Shown here piece after piece: positions 7,489 to 17,229 of a stretch of DNA of 39,896 nucleotides. The notes below the pieces were generated by a model. The model was not told the origin of the DNA. It made no database searches and saw nothing but the letters and a program-made list of their open reading frames with translations. Where the stretch lies: NCBI GenBank assembly GCA_026712715.1, contig JAPOPW010000016.1:1-39896 (forward strand), written 5' to 3'. This stretch comes from Immundisolibacterales bacterium. GTDB lineage: Bacteria > Pseudomonadota > Gammaproteobacteria > HK1. The position numbers and the translations under genes are program-made. The stretch's first letter is position 1. Each line of letters opens with the position of its first letter.

Positions 7489-8745
7489 ATGAAGCGCTAC
7501 TCGTTATTCACCCTCGCGCGCGAGTCGCTGCGCCGTCACCGCGCGTGGACGGGCGCCTGGCGCTTCCCGTCGCTCAAGCCCCGCTACCGGGTCGCCATCG
7601 TCGGCGGCGGCGGGCACGGGCTCGCGACCGCCTACTACCTCGCCAAGCTCCACGGGGTCCGCGACGTGGTGGTGCTCGAGAAGGGCTGGATCGGGGGCGG
7701 CAACACCGGCCGCAACACCACCATCATCCGCTCGAACTACCAGCTCGACGACAACGCGCGCTTCTACGAGCATTCGCTGCGGCTCTGGGAGGGACTCAGC
7801 CGGGACCTCAACTACAACGTGATGTTCTCGCAGCGCGGGGTGGTGAACCTCGCCCACAGCGATACCCAGATGGACGCCTTCGCCCGGCGTGGCAACCGGA
7901 TGCGGCTGAACGGGATCGACTCGGAGCTGCTCGACCGGGACGCGGTCGCGAAGTACGCGCCGCTCCTCGACACCTCCGACAATGCGCGCTTTCCGGTGCT
8001 CGGCGGACTGTTGCAGGGGCGGGGCGGCGTCGCGCGCCACGACGCGGTGGCGTGGGGATACGCGCGGGCCGCGGACGCGTTGGGGGTCGATATCGTCCAG
8101 AACTGCGAGGTGACCGGGTTCCGGATCGACGGTGGCTGCGTCACCGGGGTGGAGACGACGCGCGGGGCAATCGAGGTGGAGCGGGTCGGCGTCGCGGTGG
8201 CCGGGAACTCCGGCCGGGTGGCCGGGCTCGCGGATGTGACCCTCCCCATCGAGTCCCACGTCCTGCAGGCGTTCGTGACCGAGCCGGTGAAGCCGCTTCT
8301 TCACCACGTCGTGACGAGCGGCGCCATTCACTGCTACATCAGCCAGACCGACAAGGGCGAGGTACTGCTCGGCGGGGATCTCGACGGCTACAACTCGTAT
8401 GCCCAGCGCGGGAACCTCCCGGTCATCGAGCACGTGTCGCAGGCCGCGGTGGCGATGTACCCCGCGCTCAGCCGACTGCGCGTGATGCGGTCCTGGGGCG
8501 GGGTGATGGACATGACCATGGACGGGAGCCCCATCATCGGGAAGACTCCGATCGAGAACCTCTTCATCAACGGCGGCTGGTGCTACGGCGGGTTCAAGGC
8601 GACCCCGGGGTCGGGCTGGGTGTTCGCGCACACCATCGCCCACGGCGAACCGCACGAACTGAACGCGGGGTATGGCCTGGACCGCTTCGCGACCGGCCGG
8701 ACCCTCGACGAGAACGGCGCGGGGCCGACGCCGAATGCGCACTGA
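7489..8745 (+). CDS. soxB: Sarcosine oxidase, beta subunit
   Basis: 418 residues. This is the FMN/FAD-bearing DAO-type subunit of heterotetrameric sarcosine oxidase, which demethylates sarcosine to glycine and passes the one-carbon unit to tetrahydrofolate. The Rossmann motif RVAIVGGGGHGLATAYYLA is near residue 30. LEKGWIGGGNTGRNTTIIRS is a hallmark of SoxB and includes the region of covalent flavin attachment (His after the motif in characterised enzymes). GSPIIGKTP and NGGWCYGGFKATPGSG close the fold. ATG 7489 is preferred over upstream in-frame starts because the MKRYSLFTLARESLRRHR beginning matches SoxB N-termini. The 117-nt gap to soxD holds nothing recognisable. Confidence 0.93.
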   Translation: MKRYSLFTLARESLRRHRAWTGAWRFPSLKPRYRVAIVGGGGHGLATAYYLAKLHGVRDVVVLEKGWIGGGNTGRNTTIIRSNYQLDDNARFYEHSLRLWEGLSRDLNYNVMFSQRGVVNLAHSDTQMDAFARRGNRMRLNGIDSELLDRDAVAKYAPLLDTSDNARFPVLGGLLQGRGGVARHDAVAWGYARAADALGVDIVQNCEVTGFRIDGGCVTGVETTRGAIEVERVGVAVAGNSGRVAGLADVTLPIESHVLQAFVTEPVKPLLHHVVTSGAIHCYISQTDKGEVLLGGDLDGYNSYAQRGNLPVIEHVSQAAVAMYPALSRLRVMRSWGGVMDMTMDGSPIIGKTPIENLFINGGWCYGGFKATPGSGWVFAHTIAHGEPHELNAGYGLDRFATGRTLDENGAGPTPNAH

Positions 8746-8862
8746 GAGAGAGCGGGTCGACGTGCGCTCGGGAGTCGGCGGCCGGCGCCGGGAAATCCGT
8801 CCGCGGGTGCCCGATGCCCGGACGCTGCGACCCGTGCGGATGAACGCCGCGGAGACCGCGCG

Positions 8863-9240
8863 ATGCTGCTGATCCCCTGTCCGCACTGCGGCGAGAGGGC
8901 CCAGGTCGAGTTCGCCTACGGCGGCGACGCGACGAAGCGGCGCCCCGCCGACGGGGCCCCGGACGAGGCGTGGTACGAGTACGTGTATCTTCGCGGCAAC
9001 CCGCGCGGGCCGCACCGGGAGTGGTGGCTCCACCACGGCGGCTGCGGGCGGTGGATCCGGGTGATCCGGGACACCGCGACCCACGCGGTGCTCGGGGCGG
9101 AGCCGGCGATCGATTCGCGGGACTCCGGAGTGGTCCCGGGTGGGAGCGCCAGCGGCGAGCCACGTGAGGAGGAGGGGGGAGGGCCGCCCGCGGCGCCCGT
9201 GCCGCCCCCGCGCCGCGACACGGGAGCGGGCGAAGGGTGA
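8863..9240 (+). CDS. soxD: Sarcosine oxidase, delta subunit
   Basis: 125 residues. Small zinc-binding subunit: Cys6 and Cys9 in IPCPHCGER, His57/58 and Cys61 in WWLHHGGCGRWIRV match the SoxD zinc site. WYEYVYLRGNPRGPHREWW is strongly conserved in the family. After residue ~75 the protein continues with a low-complexity Gly/Pro/Glu tail of about 35 residues that most family members lack, so the ~90-100 residue core is complete. The stop overlaps the soxA start (GTGA, 9237-9240), indicating coupled translation. Confidence 0.93.
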   Translation: MLLIPCPHCGERAQVEFAYGGDATKRRPADGAPDEAWYEYVYLRGNPRGPHREWWLHHGGCGRWIRVIRDTATHAVLGAEPAIDSRDSGVVPGGSASGEPREEEGGGPPAAPVPPPRRDTGAGEG

Positions 9241-12200
9241 AGGTGCAGCGCTTCCGCAACCTCGCGGGCGGCCTCATCGACCGCGACGAGCTCATCGAGT
9301 TCACCTTCGACGGCCGCCCGTACTTCGGCTACCGTGGAGACACCCTCGCTTCGGCCCTGCTCGCCCACGGGGTGCGCCGATTCGGCCGAAGCTTCAAGTA
9401 CCACCGCCCGCGCGGGGTGATGGCGGCGGGGACGGAGGAGGCGAACGCCCTGGTCACGGTCGGGGAGGGCGCCCGCATCGAGCCCAATCTGCGCGCCACC
9501 CAGGTCGAGATCGAGCCCGGCATGGTCGCGTCCAGCCAGAACCGGTGGCCGTCTCTCGCGTTCGATCTCGGCGCGGCGGCGGGCTTCTTCTCGTTTCTCT
9601 TCCCGGCCGGCTTCTACTACAAGACGTTCATGTGGCCGCCGTCCGGCTGGCTCTTCTACGAACGGTTCATCCGCCGCGCGGCGGGCCTCGGGCGCGGGCC
9701 CGTCGTCGCCGATCCCGACCACTACGAAAAGACCCACGACTTCTGCGACGTGCTCGTGGTGGGGGGCGGTCCGGCCGGCATCGCGGCGGCGCTCGCGGCA
9801 TCCCGGGCGGGCGCGCGCACCCTGCTCGTCGAGGACGGCCCGCGGCTCGGCGGGGGGCTCCTCGGCGAGCGACGCTTTGCGGACGGCCGTCCGCTCGTCG
9901 AGTGGATCGCGGAGATGGAGTCCCTTCTCCGGGACGATTCGAAGGCAACGGTGCTCACCCGGGCGACGGCGTTCGGCTACTACGATCAGAACCTGGTCAC
10001 GGTGGCGGAGCGGGTCGCGGGGGGAGGACCCCGCCAGCGCCTGCGCATGGTGCGGGCGCGCGAGGTGGTGCTCGCGACCGGCGCCCACGAGCGCCCCATC
10101 GTGTTCCCCGACAACGACCGTCCCGGGGTGATGCTCGCTTCGGCCGCGCGCGCGTTCGCCAACCGGCACGCGGTCCGGGTGGGAACCCGCGCGGTCGTGT
10201 TCACGAATAACGACTCCGCGTATGCCGCGGCCGCGGACGTCGCGCGGGCCGGGGTGGAGGTGGTGGCGTTGCTCGACGCCCGCTCCGGCGGACCCGGCGC
10301 CGGGGCGCGGGCGCTCACCGACGAGCTCGGCATCGAGTGCGTGCCCGGGTCGGTCGTCTCGGGCGTGCGCGGGCGGGGGAGGATCCGGGCCGCGGTGGTG
10401 CGCAACTTCGACGGCGAGCGACTCTTCGGAGGTCCCCGGCACATCGCCTGCGACACGATCCTCGTTTCCGGCGGCTGGTCCCCTGCCGTTCACCTCGTCG
10501 CGCAGTCCCAGGGGCGGCTCGCGTGGCGTGACGACCTCGGAGCCTTCGTTCCCGGCGAGCCCGGCCAGCCCCAGCGATGGGCGGGCGCGCTCACCGGCGA
10601 GATGTCGCTCCCCGCGGCATGGGCCGGAGGAACCGGCGAGGGACGGGCGGCCGCCGCCGCCCTCGGGCTCCGGCGCCGTCGCGGCTCCCGCGTCGACCTT
10701 CCGCCCCTCGACGACGATTCCGGCGCCGCCGCGCCCGCGGAGGCGCTCTGGGCGGTTCCGGGTTCGGGCGAGGCAAAGGCGTTCGTCGACTTCCAGAACG
10801 ACGTCACCGCGGCGGACGTGGAGCTCGCCGTGCGCGAGAGCTACGCCTCGGTCGAGCACCTCAAGCGCTACACCACCCTCGGCATGGGCACCGACCAGGG
10901 CCGGACGAGCAACATCAACGGCCTCGCCCTCCTCGCGCGCGCGCGAGCCGCGCCCATCCCGGAAGTCGGCCATACCACCTACCGGCCTCCGTATTCCCCC
11001 GTCACCCTCGGCCTGCTCGCGGGCGAGGAGACCGGGCCGCACCTGTCTCCGGTTCGCGAGACGCCGATGCACGAGTGGCACGCGGCGGCGCTGCGCCGTG
11101 TCGTGCGGGGGATGCGCCCGGTCGGGCTCTGGCTTCGCCCCCACTCCTACCCCCGGGACCGGGAGACGACGCTCGAGGCGTCGTGGCGCGAGGCCCGCCA
11201 CGTCCGCGAGGCGGCGGGGGTCGTGGACGTCTCCACGCTCGGAAAGATCGAGCTCGCAGGAGCGGACGTCGCGCAGTTCCTCGAGCGCGTGTACGTCAAC
11301 CGATGGCGATCCCTCAAGGTGGGACGGAGCCGCTACGGCCTGATGCTGCGCGAGGACGGGCACGTGCTCGACGACGGCACCACCAGCCGTCTCGGCGAGC
11401 GCCGCTACTACATGACGACCACGACCGGCGAGCACCGCCACGTGCTCCGGCACATGGAGTTCCATGCCCAGACGGTCTGGCCGGAGCTCGACGTGAATAT
11501 CGTCGACGTCACCGATCAGTGGGCCGCGATGGCCCTGGCGGGGCCCCGGAGCCGCGACGTCCTGGTGGCTGCGGTGAACGAATCGGGCCGCGGGGTGGCC
11601 GAAGAGCTGCCGTTCATGGGCGCGGTCGAGACGGTCATCGCGGGCGTTCCCGCCCGCGTCTTCCGAATCACGTTCTCCGGCGAGCTCGGATACGAGATCC
11701 ACGTCCCCGCAGACTGGGGGCTCACGGTGTGGGAGCACCTGCTCGAGCGCGGGACGCCGCACGGGATCATTCCGTACGGCACGGAAGCGATGGGGATCCT
11801 GCGCATCGAGAAGGGGCATGTGGCAGGTCCGGAGATTGACGGACGCACGACCCCCTTCGACCTCGGATTCGAACGCATGCTGCGACCGGACGGCGGCTAC
11901 ATCGGGCACTGGGGGCTGTCCCGGCCGGTGTTCGAAGCACCGGGGCGCAAGCAGTTCGTGGGACTCCGGGGAGAGGCGCCGATTCCGGCCGGCGCCCAGA
12001 TCCTGGATGCCGATCGGGCCGCGAAGCTCGGTCGCCAGAGGAGCGCGATGACCTCCCTCGGACACGTGACCTCCGCCGTGCACAGCCCGAACCTGGACGC
12101 CGACATCGGCCTCGCGCTGCTGCGCGACGGACGCTCCCGGATGGGGGAGTCGCTGCACGCGGTGTCCCCGGTGACGAACGAGAACGTGCGGGTCGAGGTG

Positions 12201-12248
12201 TGCAGCCCGCACTTCTTCGATCCCGAGAACGCCCGCGCACGCGGCTGA
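9237..12248 (+). CDS. soxA: Sarcosine oxidase, alpha subunit
   Basis: 1003 residues, GTG start within the soxD stop. Domains in order: an N-terminal ferredoxin-like Fer2_4 fold (RGDTLASALLAHGV, ~35-46), a pyridine-nucleotide and flavin domain (CDVLVVGGGPAGIAAALAA, GGGPAG at 176-181; GAHERPIVFPDNDRPGVML further on), and a C-terminal aminomethyltransferase (GcvT-like) domain of about 380 residues (VGLWLRPHSYPRD; RITFSGELGYEIHV; RIEKGHVAGPEIDGRTTP). This subunit transfers the methyl group removed by SoxB to tetrahydrofolate, giving 5,10-methylene-THF. It is complete and of usual length, with no key motif visibly missing. Confidence 0.95.
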   Translation: MKVQRFRNLAGGLIDRDELIEFTFDGRPYFGYRGDTLASALLAHGVRRFGRSFKYHRPRGVMAAGTEEANALVTVGEGARIEPNLRATQVEIEPGMVASSQNRWPSLAFDLGAAAGFFSFLFPAGFYYKTFMWPPSGWLFYERFIRRAAGLGRGPVVADPDHYEKTHDFCDVLVVGGGPAGIAAALAASRAGARTLLVEDGPRLGGGLLGERRFADGRPLVEWIAEMESLLRDDSKATVLTRATAFGYYDQNLVTVAERVAGGGPRQRLRMVRAREVVLATGAHERPIVFPDNDRPGVMLASAARAFANRHAVRVGTRAVVFTNNDSAYAAAADVARAGVEVVALLDARSGGPGAGARALTDELGIECVPGSVVSGVRGRGRIRAAVVRNFDGERLFGGPRHIACDTILVSGGWSPAVHLVAQSQGRLAWRDDLGAFVPGEPGQPQRWAGALTGEMSLPAAWAGGTGEGRAAAAALGLRRRRGSRVDLPPLDDDSGAAAPAEALWAVPGSGEAKAFVDFQNDVTAADVELAVRESYASVEHLKRYTTLGMGTDQGRTSNINGLALLARARAAPIPEVGHTTYRPPYSPVTLGLLAGEETGPHLSPVRETPMHEWHAAALRRVVRGMRPVGLWLRPHSYPRDRETTLEASWREARHVREAAGVVDVSTLGKIELAGADVAQFLERVYVNRWRSLKVGRSRYGLMLREDGHVLDDGTTSRLGERRYYMTTTTGEHRHVLRHMEFHAQTVWPELDVNIVDVTDQWAAMALAGPRSRDVLVAAVNESGRGVAEELPFMGAVETVIAGVPARVFRITFSGELGYEIHVPADWGLTVWEHLLERGTPHGIIPYGTEAMGILRIEKGHVAGPEIDGRTTPFDLGFERMLRPDGGYIGHWGLSRPVFEAPGRKQFVGLRGEAPIPAGAQILDADRAAKLGRQRSAMTSLGHVTSAVHSPNLDADIGLALLRDGRSRMGESLHAVSPVTNENVRVEVCSPHFFDPENARARG

Positions 12249-12267
12249 GAACGAGGCTCGAAGGTCA

Positions 12268-12774
12268 ATGGCCGAGACCGGAACCGAACGCCCGCCGCGG
12301 CGCTCGCCGTTCGGAACGCCCCCCCCCGGCGACGTACGGGCCAGGGGAGCGATCGTCCAGGTAGACGGAGCCGGTGCGGCGCAGGCGGCGGCCGTCTGCG
12401 AGGACGGCTCGATCGAAATGCTGGCCATCGGTCCCGACCGATGGCTGGCCGTGAGCGACCGGCCGCCGGAGGCGGTGCGCCGGGCCGTCGCGGCGGCGGG
12501 CGAAGCGGCGGCCTGCACGGACCTCACCCACGCGCGGGTGGTCCTTCGGGTGGCCGGGCCGGACGCCCGGGATCGGCTCTCGCGCGGCTGTCCGATGGAC
12601 CTCGACTCGGTGGAGGAGGGCGGGGCCGCGGCCACCATGCTCGGCCCGTTCGAGGTCGTCATCCGGCGCGACCGCGGAGCGGATGCCTTCGAGGTGTACG
12701 TCTCGCGCAGCGTGGCCCGCTCGGCCCGGGAGTGGCTGCAAGGGAGCGCGCCCGCGGAGCCGCCCACCCCATGA
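12268..12774 (+). CDS. soxG: Sarcosine oxidase, gamma subunit
   Basis: 168 residues, a little shorter than many SoxG proteins. It has the weak GcvT-like fold of the gamma subunit: IGPDRWLAVSD, CTDLTHARVVLRVAGPDARD, LSRGCPMDLD and the ending YVSRSVARSAREWL agree with the family. GAAGG sits 5 nt before ATG 12268. It follows soxA after 19 nt and its TGA overlaps the dnaX ATG (ATGA, 12771-12774), so the sox run is physically coupled to the replication genes downstream. Confidence 0.85.
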   Translation: MAETGTERPPRRSPFGTPPPGDVRARGAIVQVDGAGAAQAAAVCEDGSIEMLAIGPDRWLAVSDRPPEAVRRAVAAAGEAAACTDLTHARVVLRVAGPDARDRLSRGCPMDLDSVEEGGAAATMLGPFEVVIRRDRGADAFEVYVSRSVARSAREWLQGSAPAEPPTP

Positions 12775-14570
12775 GCTACCAGGCTCTTGCCCGCAAGTGG
12801 CGCCCGCGGAGCTTCGACGCGATCGTGGGCCAGGAACACGTGGTGCGCGCCCTCGTCAACGCCTTCGAGCGCGACCGGCTGCACCACGCCTACCTCTTTT
12901 CGGGCACGCGCGGGGTGGGCAAGACCACGATCGCCCGGGTGTTCGCGAAAGGGCTCAACTGCGAGCAGGGCCCGGCCGCGCGGACCTGCGGCGAGTGCGG
13001 CGCCTGCCGCGAGGTCGACGAGGGCCGCCACATCGATCTCATCGAGGTGGATGCGGCTTCGCGCGCGAGGGTCGAGGAGACCCGCGACCTCCTCGACAAC
13101 GTGCAGTACGCTCCGGTTCACGCGCGGTTCAAGGTGTACCTCATCGACGAAGTGCACATGTTCTCCCGGCACAGCTTCAACGCCCTCCTGAAGACCCTCG
13201 AGGAGCCCCCTCCGCACGTCAAGTTCCTGCTTGCGACCACCGATCCGCAACGCCTCCCGGTGACCATCCTTTCGCGATGTCTCCAGTTCGGGCTGCGGCG
13301 CCTGAGCGTGGAGGAGATCGCGGGGGAGCTCGGGCGAATTGCCCGCGAGGAGGAGATCGAGGTCGACCCTCCCGCGCTCCGGGTCCTCGGCCGGGCCGCC
13401 GACGGCAGCATGCGCGACGCGTTGAGCCTTCTCGACCAGGCCACCGCCTACGGCGCGGGACGAGTGTCCGGGCCGGATGTGCGCGCCCTCATCGGCACGG
13501 TGGGACGAGAGCGGTTGCTCGGACTTCTCGAGGCGCTCGCCGCGTGCGACGCGGCGGCGATGGTCGAGGCGCTCGACGGCCTGGCCGGCGAGGCCGCGGA
13601 CTTCGAGACGGTCCTCGGCGAGATCATCGAAGCGCTCGGCCGCATGGCGGCCCTGCAGGTGGTTCCCGGTGGCCGCGAGGACGATGAAGAGGTCGACGCG
13701 CTGCGGGCGCTCGCGGCCCGGATCCCTCCCGAGGCGCTCCAGCTCCACTATCAGATTGCGACCATGGGCCGGCGCGATCTCCCCTTCGCCCCGCATCCCC
13801 GGACCGGATTCGAGATGACGATGCTGCGGATGGCCGCATTCGCCCCGGCTGCGGAAGGCTCTTCCGGCACCAGACAAAGGGGTGGTGCGCCGCAATCCGT
13901 GCCTGCGTCCGCCGAGCCGCCTTCGACCCGGGGCGCGCCGACCGGGGGGGGCGAGCCCGCACCGCGGTCCGACCCGGAAAACCCCTTGACGCCCCCCGCT
14001 CCGGCCGCGGCTCCGCTCCCGTACCCGGATCCGGTTCCGGACCCGGATCCGGCCCCTGCTTTGACCCGGACTCCGGACGAGGGTCCGGCCTCGGTTCCGG
14101 CTCCTGCCTCCATTTCCCCTCCGGCCCCGGATTTCGCGGCGGCTCCGGCCGCGACCCCGACACCGGACCCTGAACCGGAACCGGGAAGCGAGATCGTGCA
14201 ATCGGCCTGGTCGATGGTCTGCGCGCGTCTGGGCCTCAAGGGCGTCGCCCGCCAGCTTGCCGCAAACTGTACCGTTCGTCGGCACTCCCGCGGGACCGTC
14301 GAGCTCGATCTCAGCTCCGAACAAGCGCAGCTCCTGAATTCCGGCACGCGCGCGCGGCTCGAGTCCGCGCTCTCGGAGTATCTCGGCGAACCGACCAGGC
14401 TTCGGGTGAACGTCGGAATCCGCGAGGACGAATCGCCGGCCGAACGCGACCGGCGCGAGGAGCAGGAGCGGATCGAGCAGGCGTCACGAGACCTCGGCGC
14501 GGTTCCCGACTACCAGGACCTGCTGGAACGATTCGAGGGCAACACCACGTCCATATTGCCGCCGGAATGA
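12771..14570 (+). CDS. dnaX: DNA polymerase III subunits tau/gamma
   Basis: 599 residues. AAA+ clamp-loader ATPase: [16 protein letters not shown] start, Walker A GTRGVGKT (45-52), zinc site Cys64-Cys73-Cys76-Cys79, Walker [11 protein letters not shown], sensor and SRC region LPVTILSRC. Domain III ends near residue 370. A long Pro/Asp/Glu/Ala linker (~375-490) follows, encoded by repetitive CCGGATCCGG-like DNA, then a tau-specific C-terminal domain. A G8 tract in the linker could produce a shorter gamma form (see separate entry). ATG 12771 overlaps the soxG stop. The gene is followed by ybaB and recR, the usual bacterial order. Confidence 0.96.
   Translation: MSYQALARKWRPRSFDAIVGQEHVVRALVNAFERDRLHHAYLFSGTRGVGKTTIARVFAKGLNCEQGPAARTCGECGACREVDEGRHIDLIEVDAASRARVEETRDLLDNVQYAPVHARFKVYLIDEVHMFSRHSFNALLKTLEEPPPHVKFLLATTDPQRLPVTILSRCLQFGLRRLSVEEIAGELGRIAREEEIEVDPPALRVLGRAADGSMRDALSLLDQATAYGAGRVSGPDVRALIGTVGRERLLGLLEALAACDAAAMVEALDGLAGEAADFETVLGEIIEALGRMAALQVVPGGREDDEEVDALRALAARIPPEALQLHYQIATMGRRDLPFAPHPRTGFEMTMLRMAAFAPAAEGSSGTRQRGGAPQSVPASAEPPSTRGAPTGGGEPAPRSDPENPLTPPAPAAAPLPYPDPVPDPDPAPALTRTPDEGPASVPAPASISPPAPDFAAAPAATPTPDPEPEPGSEIVQSAWSMVCARLGLKGVARQLAANCTVRRHSRGTVELDLSSEQAQLLNSGTRARLESALSEYLGEPTRLRVNVGIREDESPAERDRREEQERIEQASRDLGAVPDYQDLLERFEGNTTSILPPE
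13944..13951 (+). other. G8 homopolymer in dnaX, candidate slippage site for gamma
   Basis: Eight consecutive G (codons GGG GGG GGC, residues 392-394) lie just after domain III, in the linker. Loss of one G leads to TGA at 13987-13989 (product ~405 residues); gain of one G leads to TGA at 14171-14173 (~466 residues). Both would give a gamma-sized protein. Other bacteria make gamma by slippage or frameshifting at homopolymers, but those are A-runs, so this is a hypothesis. Confidence 0.35.
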
Positions 14571-14581
14571 CGGGAGACGAA

Positions 14582-14905
14582 ATGAAGGGTGGACTCGGGC
14601 AGATGCTCAAGCAGGCTCAGCAGGTGCAGGAGAGTCTGCAGCGGGCGCAGGAGGAGCTGGCCTCCCTGGAGGTCACGGGGAGCGCCGGTGGCGGGGTTGT
14701 CACCGTCACCCTGAACGGTCGCTACCAGGCACGCGCGGTGCGCATCGACGAAGCATTCGTCGGCGGAGACCGCGAGATGCTGGAGGACCTCGTGGCGGCG
14801 GCCATCAACGACGCCGCCCGCAAGGTGGAGGACGCGAGCCGGGAACGCATGGCGGGGGCCACTGCCGGGCTTGGCCTTCCGCCCGGCCTGAAACTGCCGT
14901 TCTGA
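14582..14905 (+). CDS. ybaB: YbaB/EbfC family nucleoid-associated protein
   Basis: 107 residues. DNA-binding dimeric protein of the dnaX-ybaB-recR locus. [20 protein letters not shown] is the long N-terminal helix, followed by the strand segment [20 protein letters not shown] and a C-terminal helix with [19 protein letters not shown] 14582 is chosen because GGGAG lies 7 nt upstream; an in-frame ATG at 14567 overlaps the dnaX stop and would add five residues. The TGA overlaps the recR ATG by one base. Confidence 0.94.
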   Translation: MKGGLGQMLKQAQQVQESLQRAQEELASLEVTGSAGGGVVTVTLNGRYQARAVRIDEAFVGGDREMLEDLVAAAINDAARKVEDASRERMAGATAGLGLPPGLKLPF

Positions 14906-15507
14906 TGGCCCACGGAGACCTGATCGAGCGCCTGATCGACGCCTTGCGCTGCCTTCCCGGGGTCGGCCCCCGGACCGCCCAGCGGATGACCTGGCATCTC
15001 CTGGAGCGCAACCGCGATGCCGGCCGCCGGCTCGCGGCCGTGCTCGCCGATGCCATGGACCGGGTGGGGCACTGCCGGGAATGCCGGACGCTCACCGAGC
15101 AGGATCTGTGTCCGGTCTGCTCGAGCCCGCGGCGCGATCGGTCCCGGATCTGCGTGGTGGAGAACCCGGCCGATGTCGCGCGCATCGAGGCGGGGACGGA
15201 CTTTCGCGGCGTGTACTTCGTGCTGATGGGAAACCTCTCTCCGCTCGACGGGATCGGGCCCGGAGACCTCGGGCTCGACCAGCTCGCGCGCCGGCTCGGA
15301 GTTGGGGGGGTGGCGGAGCTCGTCCTCGCCACCGGCGCCACCGCCGAGGGAGAGGCGACGGCGCACTACCTCGCGGAGATGGCGCGTGAGCACGACGTCA
15401 CCGCCACCCGCATCGCGCAGGGCGTGCCTCTCGGAGGCGATCTCGAGTTCGTGGACTCGGGGACTCTCGCCCACGCCTTCTCCGGCCGACGCGAGATCGT
15501 TCTCTAG
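14905..15507 (+). CDS. recR: Recombination mediator RecR
   Basis: 200 residues, the usual length. Acts with RecF and RecO to load RecA at gaps. N-terminal helix-hairpin-helix ([13 protein letters not shown]), zinc site with [16 protein letters not shown], then a Toprim domain starting at [10 protein letters not shown] and including [18 protein letters not shown], and the C-terminal [14 protein letters not shown] motif. All expected elements are present. The start overlaps the ybaB stop (TGATG). It ends the plus-strand run, 44 nt from the convergent rsgA. Confidence 0.96.
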   Translation: MAHGDLIERLIDALRCLPGVGPRTAQRMTWHLLERNRDAGRRLAAVLADAMDRVGHCRECRTLTEQDLCPVCSSPRRDRSRICVVENPADVARIEAGTDFRGVYFVLMGNLSPLDGIGPGDLGLDQLARRLGVGGVAELVLATGATAEGEATAHYLAEMAREHDVTATRIAQGVPLGGDLEFVDSGTLAHAFSGRREIVL

Positions 15508-15551
15508 CCGACTCCGAAGGAGCTCGTCTCCAGTTCCGGCGCGGCCGCGGC

Positions 15552-16421
15552 TCAGCCCCGCCGGTCCCCGACCATCTCCCGGTAGCTCGCGAGCCGCCCG
15601 GGGTCGATGTTCGGCGCGGCCGCGACAGCGCAGTCGGGCTCGCGCATGTGCAGGCAGTCGCGGAAACGGCAGCGTCCCGCAAGGGCCCGGATCTCGGGAA
15701 ACCCTTCCGCAATCCGTTCCACGGGAAGCTCCCACTCTCCGAAATCCAGGATCCCCGGCGAGTCGACCACGAACCCTCCCTCCGGGAGCGCATGCAAGGT
15801 CGAGACGGTGGTGGTGTGCCGCCCCTGGCCACCGCGGCGCGAGAGCGCTCCGACGGCGAGGTCCGCACCTGGAACGATTCGTCGGATGAGAGACGACTTG
15901 CCGGAGCCCGAGGGTCCGACGAGCGCGGCGATCCGACCCTCGAGGCATCGGGCGAGGGATTCCAGCCCCGCGCCGGTGAGGGCGCTGGTCTCGTATACCG
16001 GATAGCCGACCCGGCGATACGGATCGAGGTCCGGTACCGCCGGGACGTCGTCCCGCAGGTCGACCTTGTTGAGCACGAGGGCGGCCGGGATGTCGAGATG
16101 CTCGCTTCCCACGAGGTGGCGGTCCACGGTCCGGCGCGAGATTGCGGGTCGGAGCGCGATGACGACGAGGATCAGCTCGACGTTGGCCGCGATGAGCCGC
16201 GACCTCCCCGCGGAGGCGGGACGTGCGAGGACCGAATCGCGCGCCTCCACTTCCTCGATGATCCCTTCTCCGGCCTCGAGCGTACGGATGACTACCCGGT
16301 CGCCCACCACCAGCGGACCGAGACGGCGGCGGCGGAGCTGGCATAGCCGGATCGTTCCGGACGCCTCGCGGACTTCGAAGCGGTTTCCGCGGCGGGCAGA
16401 TACGACCCCGGCCGCCCTCAT
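15552..16421 (-). CDS. rsgA: Small ribosomal subunit biogenesis GTPase RsgA
   Basis: 289 residues from ATG 16421; longer in-frame starts upstream add residues without family resemblance. Circularly permuted GTPase that matures the 30S subunit: an OB domain (~1-65), then G4 NKVD (118-121), G1 GPSGSGKS (169-176), G3 DSPG (220-223), and a C-terminal zinc site Cys251-Cys256-His258-Cys264 in [23 protein letters not shown] is the switch region. It is divergent from orn across 261 bp, an arrangement common in gammaproteobacteria. Confidence 0.94.
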   Translation of the reverse strand: MRAAGVVSARRGNRFEVREASGTIRLCQLRRRRLGPLVVGDRVVIRTLEAGEGIIEEVEARDSVLARPASAGRSRLIAANVELILVVIALRPAISRRTVDRHLVGSEHLDIPAALVLNKVDLRDDVPAVPDLDPYRRVGYPVYETSALTGAGLESLARCLEGRIAALVGPSGSGKSSLIRRIVPGADLAVGALSRRGGQGRHTTTVSTLHALPEGGFVVDSPGILDFGEWELPVERIAEGFPEIRALAGRCRFRDCLHMREPDCAVAAAPNIDPGRLASYREMVGDRRG

Positions 16422-16682
16422 CCGCCGAAACGGGGCCGCCGGCGCGATTCCGGCGCAACGTCGAAGCTTGTGGACGGGTTGCGTCGAAACTTCCGGCGAG
16501 TACACCGATGGGCCAAGGAGGCGGAAAGAACCGATGACCGGAAACCGCAAGCGCCGCCGCCTTCGAATCGAGGGGGTCTCAGGGCGCGGTACACCGTTTC
16601 GCAGGTGAAACGTGTCCCGCGACAGGGGATCGGGGAAACATGCGGGCTAGAATGCGCCGTGGCCGAGGCAGGCGGCGCAGGG

Positions 16683-17225
16683 ATGGTGCAGGATCCGAAC
16701 AATCTGATATGGATCGACCTTGAGATGACGGGTCTTCGACCTGATCGCCATCATATCATCGAGGTCGCCACGGTCGTGACCGATTCGGACCTCGACATTC
16801 TCGCGCACGGGCCCGATCTCGTCATATCCCAGCCCGAGAACGTGCTCGCCGGAATGAACGAGTGGAATGTCGAACACCACTCGCGGTCCGGCCTGCTCGA
16901 GGAGGTGCGGGCGAGCCGCTGCACCCTTGCGGAGGCCGAACGGAAGACCGTCGAGTTCGTGCAGGGTTGGGTTCCTTCCGGCGCGTCGCCCATCTGCGGC
17001 AACTCCATCTGTCAGGACCGGCGCTTCCTGTCGCGCTACATGCCGGACCTCGAACGCTGGTTCCACTACCGCAACCTCGACGTGAGCACGATCAAGATCC
17101 TGGCTCAGCGTTGGGCGCCCGAGGTGGCACGGGCCTTCAGGAAGGCCAACGCGCATCGAGCGCCGGATGACATCCTCGAATCGATTCGGGAGCTTCGCCA
17201 CTACCGTGAGCACCTGTTCGCCTGA
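16683..17225 (+). CDS. orn: Oligoribonuclease
   Basis: 180 residues. DEDDh 3'-5' exonuclease that degrades di- to short oligoribonucleotides, including pGpG from c-di-GMP turnover. The ExoI motif WIDLEMTGL near the start, [13 protein letters not shown], and ExoIII with [18 protein letters not shown] (His and Asp) are all present. ATG 16683 follows GGCGCAGGG. The 261 bp upstream separates it from rsgA and should contain both promoters, though I cannot pick clear boxes. Stop TGA 17223-17225 lies 4 nt before the likely nnr start. Confidence 0.95.
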   Translation: MVQDPNNLIWIDLEMTGLRPDRHHIIEVATVVTDSDLDILAHGPDLVISQPENVLAGMNEWNVEHHSRSGLLEEVRASRCTLAEAERKTVEFVQGWVPSGASPICGNSICQDRRFLSRYMPDLERWFHYRNLDVSTIKILAQRWAPEVARAFRKANAHRAPDDILESIRELRHYREHLFA

Positions 17226-17229
17226 TGCG

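Noticed and set aside
8916..14324. A 1802-codon open frame on the minus strand across soxD-soxA-soxG-dnaX
   Set aside because: It is the antisense of well-supported genes in very GC-rich DNA, where long spurious frames are expected; the translation is Arg/Gly/Glu-rich and has no domain pattern.
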